A stretch of DNA of 41,127 bases, taken from positions 119,998-161,124 of the forward strand of contig DJJR01000077.1 of NCBI GenBank assembly GCA_002434245.1. The letters run 5' to 3'. The DNA comes from Pelosinus fermentans. GTDB taxonomy: Bacteria > Bacillota > Negativicutes > DSM-13327. The notes beneath the pieces were generated by a model. It searched no databases. It was not told the origin of the DNA and saw nothing but the letters and a program-made list of their open reading frames with translations. The position numbers were made by a program, and so were the translations under genes. Of this stretch, positions 1-7,772 are shown piece after piece (positions within the stretch are counted from its first letter, which is position 1; every line of letters starts with the position of its first letter).

Positions 1-80
1 CGGCACGTCTTCATTATTTTTTTATTAGCCCTTAGAAAGGATCAGTTTAATTGAAAGATAAAGAGTTATAAAAAAGCAAT

Positions 81-175
81 GAACCACAAAGGCACAATGC
101 CGCTGATGCGGCACACTAAGGAGTACACAAAAAATATAAATAACCCCCTTTGTGTCCTTTGCCTCTTTGCGGTTC
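81..175. repeat. Dispersed palindromic repeat, divergent copy 1
   Basis: The element starts GAACCACAAAGGCACAATG and ends in CCTCTTTGCGGTTC, so its ends are rough inverted complements. It belongs to the family seen much more cleanly at 28587-28672 and 41039-41110. The left part, with GGCACAATGCCGCTGATGCGGC, also resembles in reverse complement the extra tail of the copy ending at 22408. It lies downstream of the trans-sulfuration gene. The rest of bases 1-235 shows no gene. Confidence 0.6.
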
Positions 176-235
176 GATTCGTTATATGTTTTAAAGAACG
201 CCAAGATTTTACTTAGTAGCTCTTTCTTAAATCAT

Positions 236-1354
236 TTACCCTAATGCAGCATTCAGATCGGCAATCAGATCATCTATATTTTCCAATCCGACTGAGAACC
301 GCAGTAAATTATCAGGAGTTTTACTCTGGGGTCCTTCAATAGAAGCCCGATGCTCAATCAGACTTTCTACTCCACCAAGGCTTGTTGCCCTTTGAATGAT
401 CTTTAACCGTCCGATAAATGCCAAAGCCTCATCTCTATTGCCTCGCACTTGAAAAGACAGCATTCCACCAAATTGGCTCATCTGCCGCAATACAATATCA
501 TGTCCTGGGTGATCGACCAGCCCTGGATAATATACTTTTTCGATTCTGGAATGTTTTTGTAAAAACTTGGCGATCTCTAAGGCATTCTCCGAATGATTTT
601 TCATACGGCAGTTTAAGGTCTGAATGCCCCGCAGAACCAGCCAGCAATCAAAGGGAGCCGGAACTGCTCCGCCGATTTGCTGCAGCATGCGAATTTTATC
701 AAAAAAAGCATCCTTTACTTTACTGATTACAGCACCACCCAAAACATCACTGTGTCCGCCGAAATATTTAGTCGTAGAATGGACAACAATATCAGCTCCC
801 AATTCCAAAGGTCTCTGCAGCATAGGAGTCGGCCAAGTATTATCACAAACACAAAGGGCTCCTGCTTCATGAGCAATGGCTGATAGAGCAGAGATATCGG
901 TTATCTTTAACAAAGGATTCGAAGGAGTTTCCAAATAGATAATCTTAGTATTGCCTTTAATCACTGCCCGAACTTGAGAAAAATCATTTACATCCACATA
1001 ACTTACTTGTAGTCCCCAGGGTTCTAAAATATCTTGCAATATGCGCGTAGTTCCATGATATAAGTCCTGAGATACGACGACATGATCTCCAGGAAGCAAT
1101 GCCTGAAATACATTTAAGATCGCTGCTAAACCAGAGGAAAACGCAGCGGCTCCTTCTCCCCCTTCTAAACCACACAAACACTTTTCCAAAGCATCTCGAT
1201 TCGGATTGCTCAAACGACTGTAAACGTGACCACGAGGATAGCTGCCATCTGCGTCACGTTCAAAGGTTGTCGACAAATGTATCGGAGGTGCTATTGCACC
1301 TGTCTCTTTATCTATTTCATGCCCAAGATGAATTGCTTTTGTTTCAATTTTCAT
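236..1354 (-). CDS. PLP-dependent trans-sulfuration enzyme (cystathionine gamma-synthase/lyase or methionine gamma-lyase family)
   Basis: This is a 372-residue Cys/Met-metabolism PLP enzyme acting on cystathionine, O-acyl-homoserine or methionine; the family runs to about 370-400 residues, so it is full length. The motif HSTTKYFGGHSDVLGG carries the Schiff-base lysine at about residue 196. YSRLSNPN near residue 45 and the SSGLAA segment near 73 form the usual cofactor and phosphate contacts, and SLGGVESLIEHRAS is the conserved C-terminal substrate loop. I place the start at 1354 (MKIETKAIHLG) rather than the ATG at 1360, because a GAGGGGG ribosome binding site abuts the upstream ATG and is better spaced for the second. 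The gene is monocistronic. Sequence alone does not separate the synthase, beta-lyase and gamma-lyase activities. Confidence 0.9.
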   Translation of the reverse strand: MKIETKAIHLGHEIDKETGAIAPPIHLSTTFERDADGSYPRGHVYSRLSNPNRDALEKCLCGLEGGEGAAAFSSGLAAILNVFQALLPGDHVVVSQDLYHGTTRILQDILEPWGLQVSYVDVNDFSQVRAVIKGNTKIIYLETPSNPLLKITDISALSAIAHEAGALCVCDNTWPTPMLQRPLELGADIVVHSTTKYFGGHSDVLGGAVISKVKDAFFDKIRMLQQIGGAVPAPFDCWLVLRGIQTLNCRMKNHSENALEIAKFLQKHSRIEKVYYPGLVDHPGHDIVLRQMSQFGGMLSFQVRGNRDEALAFIGRLKIIQRATSLGGVESLIEHRASIEGPQSKTPDNLLRFSVGLENIDDLIADLNAALG

Positions 1355-1648
1355 TCCCATCCCCCTCGTATATTGTTAAAATCGTTTTTTTAACATCTTA
1401 TTGAATAAAGAAAAAGGTTAAAGCCGGTTTAATCCGTACTTTAGCCTTCATAGTTCTGATCAGCTATTTCATTTCTCGTCATTGAGATAAAATGTTCCTA
1501 TGCTGTTATGGAATACTCTACAATCTCATTACCTATATGACAGTAGTTTATCACTTATCAAAAGGACTGTCTACCAATATATAAGCAATTACCTAAGGAT
1601 TTTGCTGCTCGAATCTCATTTATGTTTTGTTGAAGCTAATTGAATTTG

Positions 1649-2131
1649 TTACTTACACCCATAATAATTACAACCCCAACGGAAAAAAGCTATAAAAGCT
1701 CTTGAACATAAAAATGTAATCATGATCGTATAAAAACTAGTAAACCAGCTCCAATCTAAATATTCGATCAGATCCGTATATAATTCAAGAGGATATTCAA
1801 TGGCGGTAATGACTGCACTAAATATCACTGCATAATAAATGATGGGCCATAAACCTCGTTTTCTTGTAACTTGATTATATAAAATACACACAGTGGGAAA
1901 TACCCATAATTCAAATAAAATGCTTGTGTTATAGTAATGGGGCAGCAACCGAATCGGATAGTCCAATAACTTTAAATTCACAACTGGACTTCCCCATGCG
2001 AAGTCAATAATGGATTTAAAGAGATAAACCACAATCCAATCCCGAAAATATCGCCAATCAACGGCGAAGATCAACAACAACAATGTAATTACTATCGCGA
2101 TTATAGTAATTACCGTCTCTGCACTAAACAT
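1649..2131 (-). CDS. Small multi-pass membrane protein (CBO0543-like)
   Basis: About 160 residues with four to five hydrophobic segments: an N-terminal one at about residues 7-23 (IITIIAIVITLLLLIF type), then segments near 35, 68-85, 95-112 and 130-150. The short DWRYFRDW motif after the first helix is the feature that recalls the CBO0543 family of small Firmicutes membrane proteins. I prefer the ATG at 2131, which has GGGGGATACAAAG just upstream, over the ATG at 2155, which has no ribosome binding site. It is divergently arranged with another protein of similar size and layout at 2306. The function is not known, and the family call is from overall pattern only. Confidence 0.65.
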   Translation of the reverse strand: MFSAETVITIIAIVITLLLLIFAVDWRYFRDWIVVYLFKSIIDFAWGSPVVNLKLLDYPIRLLPHYYNTSILFELWVFPTVCILYNQVTRKRGLWPIIYYAVIFSAVITAIEYPLELYTDLIEYLDWSWFTSFYTIMITFLCSRAFIAFFRWGCNYYGCK

Positions 2132-2305
2132 TTCTTTGTATCCCCCACTGTTCATAGAGTCTTTAAGATTATTATTTTGTACAAATTACCTTATTTTATC
2201 CTTCAACTCTCCGGAGCACATTATTTTTTCTTAACGCATTAAGAATTAGTACATGCAGGGGTTACATACACTATTATATAAGTAATATAATAAGGTGGAT
2301 GCTAA

Positions 2306-2836
2306 ATGATAGAGTTATTTATTTTCAGGCTTTTTTTAGTATGTTCTTTTATCATCGGCGTTTATCGCTTTGGAGATTGGAAAAATCTCCAAAGCTATTA
2401 TCCGACTATGCTTTTTGTCATGGTTGTGAATTTAAGCTCCTCCCTATTGACCTATCATCATGTTTTATGGGGGTTTGGTCCGGACCTTTTTGTAACAACA
2501 TCTACTGTCGTTGAATTACTTAACTCTTATATTGCCCTACCAGCTACGGTATTTATTTTCTTATCCCGTTTTCCTTCATCTGGAAGGCTGATTCAATATG
2601 CTTACTTTGCCTTATGGATTTTCATTTTTAGTACCATTGAATTGATCGATTACACATTAGGGGGAATCTCCTATCAAAATGGCTGGTCGTGGCGTATATC
2701 AACCTTGTTTGATGTTGCTCTTTTTTCTTTTGTAAAAATTCATCATTCAAAACCCTTCTTGGCCTGGTCTATCACCTTCTTGTTAGCAGCCATCATATTA
2801 TTTCTATTCGATTTTCATACAGCTGAGATGAAATAG
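2306..2836 (+). CDS. Small multi-pass membrane protein (CBO0543-like), partner of the divergent gene
   Basis: A 176-residue membrane protein with about five hydrophobic segments (near residues 3-18, 33-48, 65-85, 97-115 and 150-170). It opens with a helix followed by GDWKNLQSYYPT, the same helix-then-DW layout as the product of 1649-2131, so the two look like distant paralogues. The ATG has an AAGGTGG ribosome binding site seven bases upstream. The 174-base divergent spacer must hold both promoters. No catalytic motif is visible and the function is unknown. Confidence 0.65.
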   Translation: MIELFIFRLFLVCSFIIGVYRFGDWKNLQSYYPTMLFVMVVNLSSSLLTYHHVLWGFGPDLFVTTSTVVELLNSYIALPATVFIFLSRFPSSGRLIQYAYFALWIFIFSTIELIDYTLGGISYQNGWSWRISTLFDVALFSFVKIHHSKPFLAWSITFLLAAIILFLFDFHTAEMK

Positions 2837-2927
2837 CCTATTTTTTCAGCTTCTAACTGATATAGTGAAGGTTTTTCAAGTACAATGGTAAATATATTAA
2901 ATAAAGATTTTAATTCTGGAGTATATT

Positions 2928-3095
2928 ATGAAGATCATAGATATAACAAATGATACCATACATAAAGAGCATATATGCTGCTGCCTCTCTGATAAACAAT
3001 CAGAATCCGGTGTACATCTCAAAAAGGACTGGCTCAGGAATCAGTTTTTGGAATGTTTAAAGTTCAAGCGCCTCAATGAGCGAGGTAATTTCTAA
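2928..3095 (+). pseudogene. Truncated N-terminus of a YoaP-type GNAT acetyltransferase
   Basis: The 55-codon frame begins MKIIDITNDTIHKEHICCCL and continues with a KKDWL..QF...LKFKRLNERG segment before TAA. From memory this matches the first ~50 residues of YoaP-like acetyltransferases (MxIIxITxxxIxKEHICC, later a FKKLxxRGKVFIEY stretch). The real family is about 250 residues, and the frame stops exactly where the acetyl-CoA-binding core should begin. The following 190 bases to the nitroreductase gene carry no continuation that I can recognise; one short open stretch ending near 3192 is not identifiable. I read it as a gene remnant rather than a functional small protein. Confidence 0.7.
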
Positions 3096-3290
3096 AGCTA
3101 AAATTCTAAAATTGCTAGCGAATTAAAGAAAAATCATAAATTTTTTGGTAAAATGCTGCATAAGCCGTATCTTTTTCGAAAAAACTTTGACTAATATATA
3201 AAGAAGCATTAAACAATTATTTTAGGCGGTTTCTATACAAGCCTGCTTAGAAATATAAAAAATCAAAAATGTAAAGATGAGGTGTCAATC

Positions 3291-3890
3291 ATGTCCAAAG
3301 ATTTTTATGCCGCTTTAAAAGCAAGACGTTCGATTTATAGTATTAGTAAAGAAGAAATTGTATCCTATGAGAAGATACAGGAAATCATTGAAGCTGCTGT
3401 AAAGCATACTCCATCTGCATTTAATTCACAAAGTGCTAGAATACTCTTATTACTAGGAGAGCAGCACGATATATTATGGGATATTACCAAAGAAGCTCTT
3501 AGAAAGATTGTTCCTGAAAATGCATTTGCTCCTACGGAAGAAAAGATAAATTCTTTTAAGAGTGGATATGGTACTGTATTGTTTTTCGAAGATGAAACTG
3601 TGATTAAAGATCTTCAAACTCAATTTGCTCTTTATAAAGACAACTTCCCTATTTGGTCACATCATGCTTCCGGCATGGTACAATTAGTTGTGTGGACTGG
3701 ATTAGAAGCAGAAGGACTCGGCGCTTCTCTGCAGCATTATGGTGCTCTGATCGAAGAGCAAGTCATTCAAAAGTGGAATGTTCCAACAACATGGAAATTG
3801 ATTGCACAGCTTCCTTTTGGAAAACCAACTGCAGATCCCGGTGAGAAAGAATTTAAACCATTAGACGAACGCATTAAAGTGTTCAAATAA
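3291..3890 (+). CDS. Nitroreductase family protein (HBN1-like oxidoreductase)
   Basis: A 199-residue FMN-dependent nitroreductase-fold protein. The N-terminal ALKARRSIYSIS segment is the classic FMN-phosphate-binding arginine region, HTPSAFNSQSARILLLLG supplies the next conserved flavin loop, and GLGASLQHYG is the third flavin-contact region. Length and motif order fit the subfamily that includes fungal HBN1 and bacterial YdgI/YfkO-like reductases, which reduce nitro compounds, quinones or related electrophiles with NAD(P)H. I use the ATG at 3291, with GATGAGG eight bases upstream, rather than the GTG at 3282, which overlaps that site. It is monocistronic and followed directly by a strong terminator. 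The physiological substrate is unknown. Confidence 0.85.
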   Translation: MSKDFYAALKARRSIYSISKEEIVSYEKIQEIIEAAVKHTPSAFNSQSARILLLLGEQHDILWDITKEALRKIVPENAFAPTEEKINSFKSGYGTVLFFEDETVIKDLQTQFALYKDNFPIWSHHASGMVQLVVWTGLEAEGLGASLQHYGALIEEQVIQKWNVPTTWKLIAQLPFGKPTADPGEKEFKPLDERIKVFK

Positions 3891-3900
3891 GAAAAAAGAT

Positions 3901-3941
3901 AAAAGCAGATCGATTCCCTGCCAGGGGGTCGATCTGCTTTT
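3901..3941 (+). terminator. Rho-independent terminator of the nitroreductase gene
   Basis: A perfect 13-bp stem (AAAAGCAGATCGA at 3901-3913 and TCGATCTGCTTTT at 3929-3941), ending in a T-run, sits 10 bases after the stop codon. Confidence 0.9.
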
Positions 3942-4014
3942 TTATGGTTTGTGTGGAGGATTAATTCCTTATACAGCGAATTACTGATAATGCTTTGGTG
4001 CGCATCATGCTTTC

Positions 4015-4347
4015 TTAGCGCTTTTGTTTAAGCACCTTTTGGCAGATTCCACTTTTGGAATTGCGTAGAAATGTTATGAAGGACTCCAATTCCTCCGACT
4101 TGGGCAGTTCGCGCTCCATTGCCTCTAATGCTTGTTCTATACTAAGTCCCGAATAATATAGCAGTTTATAAGCACGCTTCATCACTTTACGGGTATCTTC
4201 CTCAACGCCCTCGCGAACCATTCCAATTTTATTAAGGCCTGCTATCCGGGCGAGATTTCCATCCACCATAATATAAGGAGGCACATCTTGTGCCACTTTA
4301 GAAAAACCACCAATCATAGCATTTCGTCCTATTTTTAATGCACCGCC
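4015..4347 (-). pseudogene. lpxA: lpxA remnant: C-terminal part of acyl-[ACP]-UDP-N-acetylglucosamine O-acyltransferase
   Basis: The readable frame gives GALKIGRNAMIGGFSKVAQD then VPPYIMVDGNLARIAGLN, followed by an alpha-helical tail with RAYKLLYYSGLSIEQALEAM and ending SKSGICQ. That is the end of the last hexapeptide coil plus the C-terminal helical domain of LpxA, the first enzyme of lipid A synthesis (usually about 260 residues). An in-frame TAA at 4348-4350 precedes GGALKIG, and no left-handed beta-helix repeats with the catalytic histidine are found upstream. The protein therefore could not be active even if translated from the ATG at 4317. A functional lpxA is expected elsewhere. The remnant indicates a diderm, LPS-making ancestry. 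Confidence 0.8.
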
Positions 4348-4399
4348 TTATTTAAGATAATGGAGCAACGAAAAACACTAAAACTCTATACTATATATA

Positions 4400-4600
4400 T
4401 TACAAATTCATTAAATTAAGCGATTGATTCCATTTTTTCCACGCTGATCGCTGAGTCGTTGTTAACTTGCCAGTTATCAGATTTATAGCATTTACGCGTT
4501 TTAATTTTTGCCTTCTCTGTTCCCATGAGAGAGAGGTATCAGAAACAACAGACCATACTCGCTGCTGGGATTTTATCAATGACTTAACAATATAAATGTC
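4400..4600 (-). other. Unidentified 66-codon open frame without a start, possible gene remnant
   Basis: The minus-strand frame from 4600 to the TAA at 4400 is open for 66 codons, rich in polar residues, and includes SLSWEQRRQKLKRVNAINLI and RSAWKKWNQS. It has no ATG before the last few codons and no ribosome binding site; a TTG near 4574 is the only early candidate. The composition looks protein-like rather than random, but I do not recognise the family. It lies between two clear pseudogenes, so decay is the simplest reading. It may be chance. Confidence 0.3.
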
Positions 4601-4763
4601 TTAGCTATATGCAACATCCCTGCACTCCTTCATCCATTTTATGTCGAATAATCTCATTTTTTATGAAAATATCAAATCTAATTCAAACATTCTTTTTTTA
4701 AAATAGAAAAATAATCCAAGGAAGGCTAATTTAGACAAGGAAGTTACCATAAGAGGGTAAGCG

Positions 4764-4987
4764 ATGAAAATTTTACTAATGGAAGACTTTTAGAAATGCT
4801 GATGCGCAATTTTGGTCAAGTTATTACCAAGGAACGAATTATGGAAAAGGTTTGGAGCTACAACTCTGAGACCAATATCGCCAATATCGACCTTTATATT
4901 CATTATCTGCGTAAGAAATTGAACTCATCTAATATTAAAACAGTGCGAGGAGTCGGATATTTTCTACAAGAAGATACTTGTATATGA
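4764..4987 (+). pseudogene. OmpR/PhoB-family response regulator with an internal deletion
   Basis: The gene starts normally: an AGAGGG site and ATG at 4764 give MKILLMED, the first beta-strand of a receiver domain. After one more codon it hits TAG. In another frame the sequence resumes at once with RLLEMLMRNFGQVITKERIM and continues through NIDLYIHYLRKKL and VRGVGYFL, the winged-helix DNA-binding domain of OmpR-family regulators, to TGA at 4985-4987. About 150 codons, covering the phospho-acceptor aspartate and the linker, are missing at the joint. I see this as an out-of-frame internal deletion. The 63-residue C-terminal piece could in principle still be translated, but it has no good ribosome binding site. 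Confidence 0.8.
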
Positions 4988-5020
4988 TCTTTTAATAGCA
5001 ATACACTATTTCACAAACGC

Positions 5021-5062
5021 AAAGAAACTAGACCATCTTTTAAGACATGGTCTAGTTTCTTT
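5021..5062. terminator. Perfect hairpin terminator after the response-regulator remnant
   Basis: AAAGAAACTAGACCAT (5021-5036) pairs perfectly with ATGGTCTAGTTTCTTT (5047-5062) around a 10-nt loop. The T/A-rich ends would allow termination in either direction. It survives although the gene before it is broken. Confidence 0.8.
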
Positions 5063-5162
5063 GTCCTATCGTAAATTGATCTCTGGAGTAACTCCACCTA
5101 TACTGCAATCTTCTTTATTGACAATACTTAAAAACCGTATAGAATAATTGATATACATAAAA

Positions 5163-5173
5163 TTTGCATACAA
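5163..5173. promoter_or_regulatory. Putative MarR operator half-site at its own gene
   Basis: TTTGCATACAA here is the exact reverse complement of the TTGTATGCAAA found in both large palindromes upstream of the acyl-CoA dehydrogenase operon (9965-9974 area and 10055-10065). It overlaps the most upstream possible start codon of the MarR gene, as expected for an autoregulatory operator. The role is inferred from position and from the shared 11-mer. Confidence 0.5.
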
Positions 5174-5637
5174 ATTACAATAATGATTCAGAGGTGAATG
5201 CGATATTGCTCCAGATCCTTGATAGTATGTGTATTCTTTTAGCAAAATCAGAACAAAAACATTTTTCCTATACAAAGAAAATGTTAGATCAATCGGGCTT
5301 AGAAATCTCACCAGGACAACTGGTCGTGCTTTACTCCTTGTTCACAAAAGACAATATCTCCATATCAGAACTTAGCAAGAATGTTTTGTTAGACAATTCA
5401 ACACTTACTGGTCTGATTGATCGTTTAGAAAAGGCAGGCTTTGTAATGCGAATTGATACTCCTAACGATCGTCGCTCTTACCAAATCATTTTAACAGAGA
5501 AAGCAAAAAACCATAAAGCAACAATATTGCAATTAATGAAACAGATTGAAAGTAAAATGTTAGAAGGCTCCAGTGAAGCAGAAATCTTTATGTTTCGTAG
5601 TATTTTGCAACGCATTCTCATTAATTTCAACAGCTAA
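5164..5637 (+). CDS. MarR-family transcriptional regulator
   Basis: Up to 157 residues with the MarR layout: an N-terminal dimerisation helix, then a winged helix-turn-helix. ISISELSKNVLLDNSTLTGL is the recognition-helix region, and the wing DTPNDRRSYQIILTEKAK carries the conserved D-x-R-R signature. The start is uncertain. TTG at 5164 lies on the putative operator, GTG at 5194 follows only a weak GAGG, and ATG at 5227 would shorten the first helix; GTG at 5194 is my preferred functional start. The gene converges with module A, shares a bidirectional terminator with it, and shares an operator core with the module A promoter region. It is therefore the likely repressor of that operon, perhaps sensing an acyl-CoA or fatty acid. 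Confidence 0.85.
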   Translation: MHTNYNNDSEVNAILLQILDSMCILLAKSEQKHFSYTKKMLDQSGLEISPGQLVVLYSLFTKDNISISELSKNVLLDNSTLTGLIDRLEKAGFVMRIDTPNDRRSYQIILTEKAKNHKATILQLMKQIESKMLEGSSEAEIFMFRSILQRILINFNS

Positions 5638-5648
5638 TATGATATGGT

Positions 5649-5690
5649 AAATAAGGTGACAGAGGCGAAATGCCTCTATCACCTTATTTT
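5649..5690. terminator. Bidirectional terminator between MarR gene and module A
   Basis: AAATAAGGTGACAGAGGC pairs with GCCTCTATCACCTTATTT with one mismatch around a short loop, with T-runs readable on either strand. It serves two convergent genes. Confidence 0.9.
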
Positions 5691-5705
5691 TATTACACCA
5701 GTATT

Positions 5706-6494
5706 TTACTTCCCAATAAAGTTTGCTTTGCGCTTTTCAATGAAAGCAGTCATGCCCTCTTTTTGATCCTGTGTCGCAAAACAAAGACCGAAAACTTCTG
5801 CTTCATAGGCAATTCCTGAAGTCAGATCCACATCAAGACCTCTATTGACTGCTGTTTTACAAACTTGTACGGCAATTGGTGCTCTTGATAGTATTTTCTG
5901 AGCCATTGCTTTTGCTTTACCAATTAGTTCTTCGGGAGCTGCCACCTGATTTGCAAGACCAATTCGATAGGCTTCAGCAGCATCGATCATATCACCAGTA
6001 AATAATAATTCCTTGGCTCTGCCTTTGCCCACTAAGCGTGACAGCCGCTGGGTTCCACCGAACCCTGGCGGTATGCCTAAAGACACTTCTGGCTGACCAA
6101 ACTTGGCTTTTTCCGAAGCAATGCGAATATCGCAAGCCATGGCAAGTTCACAACCTCCACCCAAGGCATAGCCATTGACTGCCGCAATAACAGGTTTGGG
6201 AAGATTCTCAATTTTATTAAATACGCCTTGTGCCAATTGCCCCCATTGCCGCCCCTCTACAGCGGTCTTATCCTTCATTTCAAGTATATCCGCCCCGGCA
6301 ACAAAAGACTTTTCTCCACTGCCAGTAACGATGACCACTTTTACAGCATCATTAGCAGCTAGTTCATCAAACAGTTGATCCAGTTCATGTACAGTTGCAG
6401 CATTTAACGCATTCAAAGCCTTTGGACGATTAATGGCGACCGTACAAATACCCTCACTATCGATCTCGACTAATAAATTTGTATACTCTCCCAT
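5706..6494 (-). CDS. crt: Enoyl-CoA hydratase/crotonase, module A copy
   Basis: A 262-residue crotonase that hydrates crotonyl-CoA-type enoyl-CoA to the (S)-3-hydroxyacyl-CoA. The oxyanion-hole segment KSFVAGADI (near residue 65), the first catalytic glutamate in GGGCELAMACDIRIASE, and the second in FGQPEVSLGIPPGFGGTQRL are all present, so it should be active. I use the ATG at 6494 (MGEYTNLLV), which has AGGAGAGG eight bases upstream, not the GTG at 6503 inside that site. It is the last gene of the acd-etfB-etfA-crt operon, 63 bases after etfA. It is highly similar over its whole length to the crotonase at 26698-27483. Confidence 0.93.
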   Translation of the reverse strand: MGEYTNLLVEIDSEGICTVAINRPKALNALNAATVHELDQLFDELAANDAVKVVIVTGSGEKSFVAGADILEMKDKTAVEGRQWGQLAQGVFNKIENLPKPVIAAVNGYALGGGCELAMACDIRIASEKAKFGQPEVSLGIPPGFGGTQRLSRLVGKGRAKELLFTGDMIDAAEAYRIGLANQVAAPEELIGKAKAMAQKILSRAPIAVQVCKTAVNRGLDVDLTSGIAYEAEVFGLCFATQDQKEGMTAFIEKRKANFIGK

Positions 6495-6557
6495 AACAAA
6501 CACCTCTCCTTATTATTTAATAGGAATATTGATTTTTTATTTAAAATTGCATTCAAA

Positions 6558-7754
6558 TCAAGCGCTCTTTATTTTTTTAAATTCCTCCGTTAATATCGGC
6601 AATACTTCTAATACATCGCCGACGATACCATAGTCAGCCATTTTAAAAATTGGCGCATCAGGATCTTTATTAATCGCAATGACAAGATCAGATGATGACA
6701 TACCTGCCAAATGCTGAATGGCCCCGGATATACCACAGGCAAAATAAATCTTCGGTCCTACGGTTTTCCCGGTCTGCCCCACTTGATGCAATGCCGGTTT
6801 CCATCCCGCATCTACTGCAGCCCGAGATGCCCCTACGGAAGCGCCAAGAACATTGGCCAAATCTTCTACAAGTGAAAAATTTTCAGGTTTGCACATACCG
6901 CGTCCGCCAGATACGATTATTTCAGCTTCTTCCAAATTGCAGGATACGGTACAAACGTGAATCATATTGATAAGCTTCGTCCGCATATCTTCTTGCTTAA
7001 TTTTGCTGGTTACGCGAATCAGCTCGCCTTTTTTACTATAATCTAATACTGGCTTCTTAAATACGGAAGGGCGAACAGTGCCCATCTGAGGACGATGTTC
7101 CGGACAGATAATTGTCGCCATGATATTACCGCCAAATGCTGGTCTAGTCCAAGAAACGAATCCAGTAGCCTCATCAATACCAAGACCAGTACAATCTGCC
7201 GTTAGTCCAGTTCCCACACGGCATGCAACACGTGCTCCAAAATCCCGACCATCATTCGTCGCACCCATGAGAATAACAGATGGCTTATAATTGCTGATTA
7301 AATCAAATAAGGTTGCAGTGTAACTATCTGTATTATATTGGGCTAATTCAGCAGCATCTACCAAATACACTTTATCAGAACCTGCTGCAAAAGCTTCTTG
7401 CGCTAACCCTTCAACGTTATGTCCAATCAGAACACTCGCTAAGCTTTGTCCCATACCATCTGCCAATTTACGTCCTTCACCAAGTAGTTCCAGACCAACA
7501 TTGCGCAGTTTCCCTTCACCCACTTCCAAATATACCCAAACATCTTTATATTGGCTTTTATCCATAGCCACAACTTTATCTTCTTCTTCACGAAGGATTG
7601 CCTCTACTGGACAAGTATCAACACAAGCACCGCAAGCAGTGCACGCCTCCGTTATGTACGCTTTTTCATCCTGCATTACAATGGCACCAAAGGGACATAC
7701 AGATAAACAAGCACCACAGGCAATACATTCTTCTTGGTTTACTTTTATAGCCAT
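6558..7754 (-). CDS. etfA: Electron transfer flavoprotein alpha subunit with N-terminal 2[4Fe-4S] ferredoxin domain, module A
   Basis: A 398-residue EtfA fusion. The first 55 residues form a ferredoxin-like domain with two full CxxCxxCxxxC sets (Cys10/13/16/20 and Cys38/41/44/48, each last cysteine followed by Pro). The remainder is normal EtfA: an N-terminal Rossmann-like part and the C-terminal FAD-binding part with [34 protein letters not shown], and [20 protein letters not shown]. Ferredoxin-fused EtfA subunits are known from anaerobes, for example CarE of the caffeyl-CoA reductase of Acetobacterium, where they belong to bifurcating complexes. Bifurcation here is inferred, not shown. It lies 18 bases after etfB, and its closest relative in the window is 28710-29909. 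Confidence 0.95.
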   Translation of the reverse strand: MAIKVNQEECIACGACLSVCPFGAIVMQDEKAYITEACTACGACVDTCPVEAILREEEDKVVAMDKSQYKDVWVYLEVGEGKLRNVGLELLGEGRKLADGMGQSLASVLIGHNVEGLAQEAFAAGSDKVYLVDAAELAQYNTDSYTATLFDLISNYKPSVILMGATNDGRDFGARVACRVGTGLTADCTGLGIDEATGFVSWTRPAFGGNIMATIICPEHRPQMGTVRPSVFKKPVLDYSKKGELIRVTSKIKQEDMRTKLINMIHVCTVSCNLEEAEIIVSGGRGMCKPENFSLVEDLANVLGASVGASRAAVDAGWKPALHQVGQTGKTVGPKIYFACGISGAIQHLAGMSSSDLVIAINKDPDAPIFKMADYGIVGDVLEVLPILTEEFKKIKSA

Positions 7755-7772
7755 TGTCCTGTCACCCTTCTT

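Noticed and set aside
1355..1648. Possible SAM-responsive riboswitch upstream of the trans-sulfuration gene
   Set aside because: No S-box core, K-turn motif or terminator/antiterminator pair could be found in the leader.
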